Assembly (NCBI GenBank): GCA_030066975.1
Contig: JASJAO010000014.1
Coordinates: 49,921 to 113,920 of the forward strand
From: Henriciella sp.
Lineage (GTDB): Bacteria > Pseudomonadota > Alphaproteobacteria > Caulobacterales > Hyphomonadaceae
DNA length: 64,000 bases
Reading direction: 5' to 3'
Made by a program: the position numbers and the translations under genes. This document shows positions 43,475-51,343 of the stretch, one piece after another. The number at the start of each line of letters is the position of its first letter. The stretch's first letter is position 1. The notes under the pieces are model-generated. The model saw nothing but the letters and a program-made list of their open reading frames with translations. It was not told the origin of the DNA and did no database searches.

Positions 43475-43531
43475 GTCTCGTCCCCTGATTGGCCGAAGGT
43501 CCAATCTATCGCAATTGGGAGCATATGACAG

Positions 43532-44782
43532 CTACTCGGCAGCGACTTTTCCGGCCAGTTCACCTTCAAAAGCTTCGGCGATGCGCAGGACGAGGCGGCG
43601 GGCGACCTCTGTCTTGTCCATCCGGTCCCAGTGATCGACGCCGGTTGGGGTGACCAGTGAAACCTGATTGTCCGCCCCGCCCATTACGTCGCCGCTGACA
43701 TCATTGGCCACAATCCAGTCGCAGCGTTTGCGCTTGAGTTTAGCCCGTGCCAATTCCTCGACATCATGGGTTTCGGCGGCAAAGCCGATCACTAGGGTCG
43801 GGCGTTTTTTCTTCTTGCGTGACAGGGTCGCCAGAATGTCCGGGTTTTCGGAGAGATCGAGGCTTTGCGGCGCCGTTTTGTCGCCTTCCTTGAGTTTCAG
43901 TTTCTTCGCAGCGGCGCGGCTCGGGCGCCAGTCTGCGACCGCTGCCACGGAGATAAAGACGTCTGCAGGCAGCGCTTTTTCACACGCGGCGAGCATTTCC
44001 CGCGCGGTTTCGACCGGAACGAGATCAACCCCGCGTGGCGCTTCCAGTGAAACGGGACCGGACACCAGCGTCACACGCGCGCCAGCGGCGGCAAGGGCCC
44101 CGGCAATCGCATAGCCTTGTCGACCGCTGGAATGATTGGACAGGAAACGGACCGGATCAAGCGGCTCGCGCGTTGGGCCTGCTGTAATCAGTGCATGGCG
44201 TCCGGCAAGCGGCTTCGGCCCGAAGCTCGGTAAGTCCATCCCATCATGCAGCATGGCTTCGATTTGCGCGGTAATGGCGTGGACATCAGGTAGACGCCCG
44301 GGGCCGAACTCACCGCAGGCCATCGCGCCTTCGTCGGGCTCCATCACGGTGACGCCATCGCTGCGCAGGGTTTCGACGTTGCGTCGTGTCGCTGCATATT
44401 CCCACATGCGAACATTCATGGCGGGCACCATGAGGACCGGCTTGTCGGTGGCGAGCAGAGCTGTGGAGGCGAGGTCATTGGCGTGCCCATGGGCGGCCTT
44501 GGCCATTAGGTCTGCCGTGGCCGGACAGACGACCACGAGATCGGCAGACCGCGACAGCTGGATATGACCCATTTCGGACTCGTCATCGAGATCAAACAGT
44601 TCGGTATAGACTTTCTCACCCGACAGAGCCGAAACCGATAGCGGGGTGACAAATTCTGCGCCGCCTTTGGTGAGGATACAACGGGACTTGATTCCATTGC
44701 GGCCAAGCTCGCGGATCAGTTCCAGCGACTTGTAAGCGGCGATACCGCCAGCGATGATCAAGAGGACACGTTTTTCTGTCAT
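43532..44782 (-). CDS. coaBC: Bifunctional phosphopantothenoylcysteine decarboxylase/synthetase
   Basis: The 416-residue enzyme makes 4'-phosphopantetheine in coenzyme A synthesis. The N-terminal flavin-dependent CoaC half starts with LLIIAGGIAAYKSLELIREL and contains VPAMNVRMW (about 110-118). The C-terminal CoaB half begins ITAGPTREPLDPVRFLSNHS and GRQGYAIAGALAAAGARVTL, with AAAKKLKLKEGDK near 320. The start is placed at 44782 (MTEKRVLL); the upstream in-frame frame to 44893 does not fit the family. An 81-codon ORF with a strong ribosome binding site ends four bases before it. Confidence 0.96.
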   Translation of the reverse strand: MTEKRVLLIIAGGIAAYKSLELIRELGRNGIKSRCILTKGGAEFVTPLSVSALSGEKVYTELFDLDDESEMGHIQLSRSADLVVVCPATADLMAKAAHGHANDLASTALLATDKPVLMVPAMNVRMWEYAATRRNVETLRSDGVTVMEPDEGAMACGEFGPGRLPDVHAITAQIEAMLHDGMDLPSFGPKPLAGRHALITAGPTREPLDPVRFLSNHSSGRQGYAIAGALAAAGARVTLVSGPVSLEAPRGVDLVPVETAREMLAACEKALPADVFISVAAVADWRPSRAAAKKLKLKEGDKTAPQSLDLSENPDILATLSRKKKKRPTLVIGFAAETHDVEELARAKLKRKRCDWIVANDVSGDVMGGADNQVSLVTPTGVDHWDRMDKTEVARRLVLRIAEAFEGELAGKVAAE

Positions 44783-44786
44783 GAGC

Positions 44787-45032
44787 TCAAACGAGGGTGA
44801 AGACCCATAAATTTTGCCGCGGCGGGCGGCGTTTCTTTTGATCCTGCAAGGCGCCGGGTCGCAGGAAGCCTGAAGGTCCGCAAAGGCTTGCAAGTTGGGC
44901 CAAGGACGGAAAAGGCCGATGCCCGGAGTGAACCATAGCAGCCTTCATCTGCTGAGCGGCGGCCTGCAGCGTCAAAGCGTTTGACCGGGGCTCGCCCCGC
45001 TCTGCACGCTTTTCCTTGCAACCCTTGCTCAT
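44787..45032 (-). CDS. Unannotated 81-residue basic protein upstream of coaBC
   Basis: The frame starts MSKGCKEKRAERGEPRSNAL and is rich in Lys/Arg, with one central hydrophobic patch (FPSLAQLASLCGPSGFL). GGAGG lies about 7 bases before the ATG at 45032, the strongest ribosome binding site in this area. The TGA stop is followed by 4 bases and then the coaBC ATG. A second overlapping frame in the same span (44779-45051) has no such signal. I see no homologue by eye. It may be a genuine small gene in the coaBC operon or a coupled leader peptide. Confidence 0.55.
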   Translation of the reverse strand: MSKGCKEKRAERGEPRSNALTLQAAAQQMKAAMVHSGHRPFPSLAQLASLCGPSGFLRPGALQDQKKRRPPRQNLWVFTLV

Positions 45033-45232
45033 CACATGACCTCCGCAACAAAATTTAAGTGTCTGCACCCTAAGCGAGTTTCACGCCATTTGACACAAAA
45101 GCTCTAAAAAAACGACCACACAGATGCGTGAGATTGCATCAATTCCGGCAAACCTTGGCCATTGCCGGGCCCGTTCCCATCTCTTAGCTTGACCTGCGAA
45201 CCCTGCTGGCGAAGCAACAAAAGTGGCCCCGC

Positions 45233-46144
45233 ATGTTTTCAAAGCTGCGCGAACGGATCGATCATCTGCCTTTCGGGCACACCCTGATCCTGCCGATCTG
45301 GGACGCGATTTATCGCCTGTCTCAACCGGATGTGCGGATTGTGACGGGTGGGATCGCCTTTTACGCGCTGTTTTCCGTCTTTCCGCTGACCTATCTGACG
45401 ACGACTTTGGTTTTCGCCTTGTTGCCGGCGGAGCTATCCGGACAGCTCGCCGAAGCGATCAACCGCGTGATGGCCTCCAATGTCGTCCCGCTGACGGCGA
45501 CCGATATGGATGAGGTGGCCGCGCTTGCGCCAAAGAACCTGACGATCAAAGTCGGCGTGGCGTTGATCCTTGTGATCTGGGCGGCCATGGCGGGCACCAA
45601 GGCGACCATTACCGGCATCCGGATGATTGCGGTTTCAACCCGGCCCTCCGGAATACTGCGCTATCAGGGAATTGCGTTAATTCTCGCCACCAGCCTGATC
45701 CTGATGGTTTGGGTGCTGGGCGGGGCACAGATCATCCTGACGGTAATCCGCAATCAGGATGGCGGCATTGCCACCGAGTTTGCGCGCGAGATTGCAACGC
45801 TGGCCGGGACGATCTGGATTACAAAATGGGTGGCGAGTTTTGCTGTGTTTTACCTGATCCTGGCGGTGTCACTGAATGGCCGCGTTTCGAAAGGCTGGCC
45901 GATGATTGGCGGAGCCTCCGTCAGCGCCATCGCCTGGCTGACAGTAACATTTCTGTTCCAGCTCTATTTGAAATACTCGGTGCTGACGACGCTGTATGGT
46001 GCGCTCGCCTCGGTGATTATCGGCTTCATCTGGCTCGCTTTGTCAGTGAACACGCTGCTGCTGGGCGCGGCGCTTGCAACGCAATGGGATACCGCTTCGC
46101 GGCTGAAACGCGGCCCGATCACGTTTGAGGGTGAGGATCTCTAG
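45233..46144 (+). CDS. YihY/BrkB-family membrane protein
   Basis: The 303-residue protein has six membrane spans and the YihY/virulence factor BrkB signature: PDVRIVTGGIAFYALFSVFP at about 33-52 and GRVSKGWPMIGGASVSAIAW at about 218-237. Some family members were once proposed to be RNase BN, which is not supported. Its role in the envelope remains unclear. It precedes a nitrilase-family gene by 2 bases (stop 46144, ATG 46147) and is probably co-transcribed with it. Confidence 0.9.
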   Translation: MFSKLRERIDHLPFGHTLILPIWDAIYRLSQPDVRIVTGGIAFYALFSVFPLTYLTTTLVFALLPAELSGQLAEAINRVMASNVVPLTATDMDEVAALAPKNLTIKVGVALILVIWAAMAGTKATITGIRMIAVSTRPSGILRYQGIALILATSLILMVWVLGGAQIILTVIRNQDGGIATEFAREIATLAGTIWITKWVASFAVFYLILAVSLNGRVSKGWPMIGGASVSAIAWLTVTFLFQLYLKYSVLTTLYGALASVIIGFIWLALSVNTLLLGAALATQWDTASRLKRGPITFEGEDL

Positions 46145-46146
46145 CC

Positions 46147-46977
46147 ATGTCGACCGTCAAAGTCGCCTGTCTGCAGATGCGGTGCGGGACTGAGGTCGCG
46201 CCCAACATTATCACCGCGCTGACCATGATCGAAGAGGCCGCAAAACGCGGGGCTACCCTGATCGCCACGCCGGAAATGACCAATATTGTGGACATCCGGC
46301 CCGGCCTGTCGAAAGGCAAGATTGTCAGCGAAGCCGCCTCCCCTGCCCTGGCGGCGCTCCGGGCCGAGGCGAAACAGCGCAAGGTCTGGCTGCTGATCGG
46401 ATCGCTTGCCCTGACACTCGAGGACGACCCCCGCAAAGCCAACCGGTCGTTTCTGATTGATCCGGACGGTGAAATTGTCGCCCGATATGACAAGATCAAC
46501 ATGTTTGATGTCGAGGTGGATGACGGCCAGAGCTACCGCGAGTCCCGTGCCTACCGGCCAGGTGACAAGGCGGTTCTGGCCGACACACCGTTTGGCAAGA
46601 TCGGGCTCACCATCTGTTACGACTTGCGGTTTCCGCAGCTTTACCGCAGCCTGGTTCAGGCGGGCGCGGACATCCTGACCTGCCCGGCGGCCTTTACCAA
46701 AGTGACCGGTGAGGCCCATTGGCATGCCCTGCTAAGAGCGCGGGCCATCGAAACCGGTAGCTTTGTGCTCGCCCCGGCCCAAGGTGGACGCCATCAGGAT
46801 GGGCGCGAAACCTATGGCCACGCGATGATCGTCTCGCCCTGGGGTGAAATTCAGGCCGAGGCCGACCACGCGGAGCCGACGATTGTTACGGCTGAGCTTG
46901 ATCTGTCAGAGGTCGCCAAGGCTCGCCGCAAGATCCCTTCTCTCAGCAGCGACAGACCTTTCAACCCGCCCGGCTGA
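46147..46977 (+). CDS. Carbon-nitrogen hydrolase (Nit family)
   Basis: The 276-residue enzyme belongs to the nitrilase superfamily with the Glu-Lys-Cys triad: Glu43 (ATPEMTN), Lys116 (YDKINMFD) and Cys157 (ICYDLRFPQLY). The pattern is close to Nit1/Nit2 deaminated-glutathione amidases and omega-amidases. Those repair side products such as deaminated glutathione, so a metabolite-repair role is likely. The protein lacks a signal peptide. An inverted repeat at 46996-47016 lies between it and the OmpA-like gene and may act as a terminator. Confidence 0.9.
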   Translation: MSTVKVACLQMRCGTEVAPNIITALTMIEEAAKRGATLIATPEMTNIVDIRPGLSKGKIVSEAASPALAALRAEAKQRKVWLLIGSLALTLEDDPRKANRSFLIDPDGEIVARYDKINMFDVEVDDGQSYRESRAYRPGDKAVLADTPFGKIGLTICYDLRFPQLYRSLVQAGADILTCPAAFTKVTGEAHWHALLRARAIETGSFVLAPAQGGRHQDGRETYGHAMIVSPWGEIQAEADHAEPTIVTAELDLSEVAKARRKIPSLSSDRPFNPPG

Positions 46978-46995
46978 TTGCCTTACGCCTCATAC

Positions 46996-47016
46996 TTGTG
47001 GTTAATGGTTCCACAA
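46996..47016. promoter_or_regulatory. Inverted repeat between the Nit and OmpA-like genes
   Basis: TTGTGG (46996-47001) and CCACAA (47011-47016) form a perfect 6-base stem with a 9-base loop that contains GGTTAATGGTT. It could end the Nit transcript or bind a regulator of the OmpA-like gene, whose ATG is 20 bases downstream. No T-run is present. Confidence 0.35.
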
Positions 47017-47035
47017 CAACCATAGAGGGGACGCT

Positions 47036-48037
47036 ATGAGACGGACACTTACCGCATTTGTTTTCGCACTTTCAATCGGACTGGGAGCAGGCAGTCTGGC
47101 TGCGGCTGAAGATGTTGAAGGTGTGCAGGAACACCCGATGATCGAACGCTATCCGGGCCAATCGATCGCCTGGCAAAAAATCGAAAACTACATGCCCTAT
47201 GAGGTCGCGATCGGTCCGGTCACCGGGTATCGCCAGATTGATGACTGGATCGAAACGGAAGGCCGGGTGACCCGTACCTTTTACGAGTTGGAAGGCGAGG
47301 AGCGAACCTATTCGGAGATCTATCTGAATTATCTTGAGGCGCTCGAAGCGCAGGATTTTGAGATCCTCGCCAAAGGCATATCTGACAGTCGGCGTGGGGC
47401 GGATATTGGCTCGACCAACTGGATTGGCGTTGCCTACGCGGCCAACCCGATCACTGAACAGGGGCCGCAGAACTCGCTGTTTGCAGGCACGTCTTCGTCT
47501 GGCGGGGCCGGGTCAGTCGTGGCGCGCAAGGAGCGTGCGGCGGGAACCGCTTATGTGGTCATCACAGTCGAACAGCATTCAGAGAATTATATCGGGGCCC
47601 TGATCGATATTATTGAAGTCGAAGCTGCAGAGACCGGACTGGTCATCGTCGATGCCGAAGCGATTGGCTCTGACATGGCCGAATATGGCCGGGTCGTGCT
47701 GGACGGTATCGTGTTCGATTTTGACAGTGCGGACCTGCTGCCGGAATCGAATGAAGCCCTGACGAACATCGCGGCTTATCTCAACGCCAATCCGGACAAG
47801 CTGTTTTATGTGGTCGGGCACACCGACTCGGTGGGTACGTTCAGCTATAATTACGGCCTGTCAGGGGATCGAGCCCGCGCGGTGGCAAACGCTCTGAAGG
47901 ACGATTTCGGTATCGCGCATGAACGGCTGGAGCCGCACGGTGTGGGACCGCTCGTCCCGGTATTTTCGAACGAGAGTGAAGCGGGTCGGGACAAGAATCG
48001 GCGGGTTGAACTGGTCGAGCGTCAGCCCGGTGGCTAG
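47036..48037 (+). CDS. OmpA-family envelope protein
   Basis: The 333-residue protein carries a signal peptide (TLTAFVFALSIGLGAGSLAA) and a C-terminal OmpA/MotB peptidoglycan-binding domain (about 225-330): VVLDGIVFDFDSADLLPESN, VGHTDSVGTFSYNYGLSGDR and a final GRDKNRRVEL. The central 200 residues lack a known domain. The start follows GAGGGG. It is probably periplasmic or outer-membrane associated and anchors to the cell wall. The gene converges with an amidase gene 3 bases away. Confidence 0.9.
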   Translation: MRRTLTAFVFALSIGLGAGSLAAAEDVEGVQEHPMIERYPGQSIAWQKIENYMPYEVAIGPVTGYRQIDDWIETEGRVTRTFYELEGEERTYSEIYLNYLEALEAQDFEILAKGISDSRRGADIGSTNWIGVAYAANPITEQGPQNSLFAGTSSSGGAGSVVARKERAAGTAYVVITVEQHSENYIGALIDIIEVEAAETGLVIVDAEAIGSDMAEYGRVVLDGIVFDFDSADLLPESNEALTNIAAYLNANPDKLFYVVGHTDSVGTFSYNYGLSGDRARAVANALKDDFGIAHERLEPHGVGPLVPVFSNESEAGRDKNRRVELVERQPGG

Positions 48038-48040
48038 GCG

Positions 48041-48871
48041 CTACGGCGCATTGTCGTAAGAGATCTTGTACAGCGTACTCACCAGACCGATCAGGCGCAG
48101 GGTCTCCAGATCGGCATTCCCGGTCACCAGATCGGGCACCCAGCGACGCTGAAACGCCCGAACGACCGCTTCGGTCTGGGCGTCGTACACGCCTGTTTCT
48201 GGCAGGTTGTAGCCAATGATCGCGAGCATGGCTTGCATGCGCCCAACGGCACCTTTCTGCGAGCCGCGCTGTAGCCCTGCGCCGCGCAGGCTCGGCGGGA
48301 TGGCCTTTAAACGCTCACCGGCTTGGCCCGTGGTGATCACATCTGCTGGAATGAGCGGATTGTCGGAGCGGGTGAGCGGCCATAGCCCGACGCCGGCGCG
48401 GGCCAGTCGGTCCCAGGGAAAATGCTCGCCCGGGTCATCCTTGCGGGCCGGGGCAATATCTGAATGGCCGACAATGCGATGCGCGGGAATGTCCCAGCGC
48501 GCCAGAATGCCTTGCACCAGGTCGATCAGTGCCTCGATCTGAGCTGTCGGATAAGGCGGCAGGACGCCGCCCGGCAGCGGGAAGTCGTGCCCACCATTGA
48601 CAATCTCAATGCCTATTGAGCGCGAGTTGAGGTCCTCGTCGCCTTGCCAGGTTGACACCCCGGCATGCCAGGCGCGCTTCTCTTCCGGCACCAATTGAAA
48701 GACGCGGCCATCCTCCCAGACCATGTAATGGGCAGAGACTTCCGCCGCAGGATCGCACATGCGCTCCAGGGCGGCCTGCCCGGTCTCCATGCCGGTATAG
48801 TGCAGAACCAACATATCAATCGCGGCCTTGCGCTGATTGAAGTTCGGGCTGGCATGGACCTCAATCTCCAT
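48041..48871 (-). CDS. amiD: N-acetylmuramoyl-L-alanine amidase, AmiD type, with PG-binding domain
   Basis: The 276-residue protein is an Amidase_2 zinc amidase: IDMLVLHYTGME (first His ligand, about 24), GRVFQLVPEEKRAWHAGVST, SIGIEIVNGG and RIVGHSDIAPARKDDPG are its hallmark segments. A C-terminal PG_binding_1 module (about 205-260, VGRMQAMLAIIGYNLPETGV, then YDAQTEAVVRAFQRR) follows. No signal peptide is visible, so secretion is uncertain; it may act in muropeptide recycling like AmpD. Its start overlaps the EamA gene by 11 bases. Confidence 0.88.
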   Translation of the reverse strand: MEIEVHASPNFNQRKAAIDMLVLHYTGMETGQAALERMCDPAAEVSAHYMVWEDGRVFQLVPEEKRAWHAGVSTWQGDEDLNSRSIGIEIVNGGHDFPLPGGVLPPYPTAQIEALIDLVQGILARWDIPAHRIVGHSDIAPARKDDPGEHFPWDRLARAGVGLWPLTRSDNPLIPADVITTGQAGERLKAIPPSLRGAGLQRGSQKGAVGRMQAMLAIIGYNLPETGVYDAQTEAVVRAFQRRWVPDLVTGNADLETLRLIGLVSTLYKISYDNAP

Positions 48872-49775
48872 CGGGAACTCCTCTGACTTTGTCGCCCAAC
48901 ACCGCTTCCGGCATCACCCGGTTTGGACGCACGAGTATGACAAAGACCCCACTGAGTGAAATCAAAGCGCCGACCACTAATTGCAGGCTCAAGGTCTCGT
49001 TCAGCAAGACGACCCCCAGGACCACCCCCCAAATCGGGGTCATCAGGGTGAGCGGTGAGAGCAGCGAGACGTCATACTTCTTGATCAATGTATAGAAACT
49101 GCCATGCGCGAACACGCTGACAGCCAGGATCGCGTACAGGGTCGCCGCCCAAACCCACCAGCCGCCATCGATCAGGCTTTGCCAATTGCCGCTGCCCCCC
49201 TCAACCAGGCCGGATACGGCGAACAGCGGCGCGAAACTGAACAGACCGATCCAGGCCTGCATTTGAAGCGCGCTGATCGGCGGCATTTTCTTCATCAGGA
49301 TCCCGGCGCCCGAAGCCACAGCAGCTGCGACCACGACATAGAGCAGGCCATAGCTGAACGTGAACGTCGCCGGATCAACCGCGATCAAAACGGCCCCGGC
49401 AAATGCGAGCATGATGCCCAGCCCTCGGCGCCAGCCAACAGTTTCGCCGAGAAACGCCATGCTCATTAGAGTCGAGAAGGGCACGCCAAGTTGCCCCACC
49501 ACAGAGACCGCGCTCGCCTCTGCGTTCGCCAGTCCCAGAAACAGAAACGCAAAATGAAACGCGCCCATGCCCATCGCGATCAGAAACAACGTGCCGAGAC
49601 TTTTCGGGATCGGGCGCAGGAACCAGAACAGAACCAGTGCAATACCTGCAAATCGTATCGCTGCAAAAAAGAGGGGCGGTATGCCCGCATCGGCCACGAC
49701 CCAACGCGTCACCACAAGGTTCAGCCCCCAGACAAAGCAGATGGCTGACAGCAGGATGAAGTCGCGGAAATTCAT
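48861..49775 (-). CDS. EamA/DMT-family transporter
   Basis: The 304-residue protein has about ten spans arranged as two EamA repeats: FILLSAICFVWGLNLVVTRW to LIAVDPATF, and LLYVVVAAAVASGAGILMKK to SLSGVFVILVRP. Members of the drug/metabolite transporter superfamily export amino acids and similar metabolites; the solute is unknown. It overlaps the amidase gene by 11 bases, and the holA gene ends 39 bases upstream of it on the same strand. Confidence 0.9.
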   Translation of the reverse strand: MNFRDFILLSAICFVWGLNLVVTRWVVADAGIPPLFFAAIRFAGIALVLFWFLRPIPKSLGTLFLIAMGMGAFHFAFLFLGLANAEASAVSVVGQLGVPFSTLMSMAFLGETVGWRRGLGIMLAFAGAVLIAVDPATFTFSYGLLYVVVAAAVASGAGILMKKMPPISALQMQAWIGLFSFAPLFAVSGLVEGGSGNWQSLIDGGWWVWAATLYAILAVSVFAHGSFYTLIKKYDVSLLSPLTLMTPIWGVVLGVVLLNETLSLQLVVGALISLSGVFVILVRPNRVMPEAVLGDKVRGVPDGD

Positions 49776-49814
49776 CTCTCCGCCCTATCAGGCTTTTCCG
49801 GGCCCGGGCAGACC

Positions 49815-50849
49815 TTATCTCGCGGCAGCGGAATAGAGGGCGGTGAAGAGTTCACGCGTGGCTGCATCCGCGATCCCCGCGCCGCCGGGCGATTTCGCCG
49901 TCTTTTCCATATCATGCAGACGCTCGACCAATCGGACGAGGCGCGGCGTTGGCCACTTTCGCAGCCGGGCCTGAAAGGCTGGCCATTCGGATTTCCAGAC
50001 GGGCGGTTTCAGCTTCATACCGACATTGCCGCCGCCGCCATCCCCCTGCAGGGCCGCGGCGGCCAGCATCCGGCTGGCTTCCATCTCGAACATCCGGACC
50101 AGACTGATCGGTGACAGACCCGCATCGACCACGCGGTCGAGTTCGGCCTGTGCATGACTGACATTGCCATCCAGGGCCAGCAGGACGGCCCGGCGTGCGC
50201 TCTCATCCGCGTTGGTCTCGCACAACGCGTCAATATCGCCGGTGCTGACCGGGCGTCCAAGATCATGGGCATAGACGGCGAGCTTTTCCATTTCAGCATT
50301 GGCGAGACTGCGATGCCCCGGCAAGCCGGAGACAAATGCGCTGAGCGCCGCCTCGTCAATCTCTGCGCCGCGGTCCTTCAAGAAGGCCTGAACTCTGGTT
50401 GTGATGTCCGTGTCGCTGTCAGCAAAGACATGCAGGGCGGCCGCATTGGGCGCAGCTTCAAACGCGGTGCGCAGTTTCGAGCGCGTGTTCAGCGTGCCAT
50501 TCTGCAGCACGAGATTCGCGGCGATCCGATCTGGCGAATCGGCCGCCATGGCCAGAACGTCCTTGAACAGGCTGAACAGTTTCTCACCCTTGGTGCGGAT
50601 CCGGATGATTGTGGCGTCACCCAAGAGAGACTGGGCCTCAAGCGCATCGAACAGGGTCACCGGGTCGCGCTTTACGTCATCTTCTTCCAGAGTCAGCACC
50701 GTTGCAGGCGCCGCCTTCTGCCAACTGGCGATCAGAGCGTTTGCGGTATCCGCCACAACCCCCTCATCGTCACCGAACACCAAAGCGAGTTTGCAGGCTG
50801 CGTCCGGCCGTTTGGCAAAGCGCAATGCGCTGTCGCCCTGATATTTCAT
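49815..50849 (-). CDS. holA: DNA polymerase III subunit delta
   Basis: The 344-residue protein is the delta subunit of the clamp loader, which opens the beta clamp. It starts [20 protein letters not shown], and shows the AAA+-like layout of the family: LVFGDDEGVVADTANALIAS (about 23-42), TIIRIRTKGEKLFSLFKDVL and LARSLGLP-type helical regions, with a helical C-terminus (ISLVRMFEMEASRMLAAAAL). It overlaps the lptE stop by 4 bases. leuS-lptE-holA is the usual alphaproteobacterial order. Confidence 0.92.
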   Translation of the reverse strand: MKYQGDSALRFAKRPDAACKLALVFGDDEGVVADTANALIASWQKAAPATVLTLEEDDVKRDPVTLFDALEAQSLLGDATIIRIRTKGEKLFSLFKDVLAMAADSPDRIAANLVLQNGTLNTRSKLRTAFEAAPNAAALHVFADSDTDITTRVQAFLKDRGAEIDEAALSAFVSGLPGHRSLANAEMEKLAVYAHDLGRPVSTGDIDALCETNADESARRAVLLALDGNVSHAQAELDRVVDAGLSPISLVRMFEMEASRMLAAAALQGDGGGGNVGMKLKPPVWKSEWPAFQARLRKWPTPRLVRLVERLHDMEKTAKSPGGAGIADAATRELFTALYSAAAR

Positions 50850-51343
50850 GAGGCCGGTTCAGCGTCCCCGGGCTCGCCCAGCTGAGCAAGCTTGAGACGC
50901 ATATCATCAGTGATGCGGCGCGCCAGAACCGAGACGGCGCGTTCTGTGGCATCGATCTGAGCGGGAATGTCCGCATAGGGCGTGGACGGCACAAGGAAAC
51001 TGGTTTCGGCTTCCACACGTCCGGAAATGGCGTTGCCATCAAAGGCCAACACGTAATCCGCCCGCGCTGTGGCATCCGTACGCGAAGCCGCCTCATCCGG
51101 CTGCAGGGCCAAGCGCTGTAACCCGTCATCCAGTTCAATCGTCAGCGTGGCTGGACCGTCCAGTCCCGGCAGGCCGGGCGCTAGATGCTGGATCAGCGCC
51201 TTGCGCAACGTGTGACCCGAGCGGCCATTAATCTGTTCAATCTGGATGTTTCCAGCTCCGCCGGTGTCTGTCGCATAGAGCGGGGTGAACCCGCACGCCG
51301 CCAGACCAAGAGCCGAAATCGCAATCAGTGCCTGTTTCATCAT
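50846..51343 (-). CDS. lptE: LPS-assembly lipoprotein LptE
   Basis: The 165-residue lipoprotein (signal [17 protein letters not shown], Cys at 17) plugs the LptD barrel and helps deliver LPS to the outer membrane. GFTPLYA directly after the lipidated cysteine is characteristic, and the rest has the expected beta-alpha pattern ([20 protein letters not shown]). It overlaps leuS and holA by 4 bases each, so the three are translated together. Assignment rests on position and the GFTPLY motif. Confidence 0.88.
   Translation of the reverse strand: MMKQALIAISALGLAACGFTPLYATDTGGAGNIQIEQINGRSGHTLRKALIQHLAPGLPGLDGPATLTIELDDGLQRLALQPDEAASRTDATARADYVLAFDGNAISGRVEAETSFLVPSTPYADIPAQIDATERAVSVLARRITDDMRLKLAQLGEPGDAEPAS

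Noticed and set aside
44779..45051. Second minus-strand frame over the coaBC leader region
   Set aside because: It overlaps the ORF at 44787-45032, which has a much better ribosome binding site.
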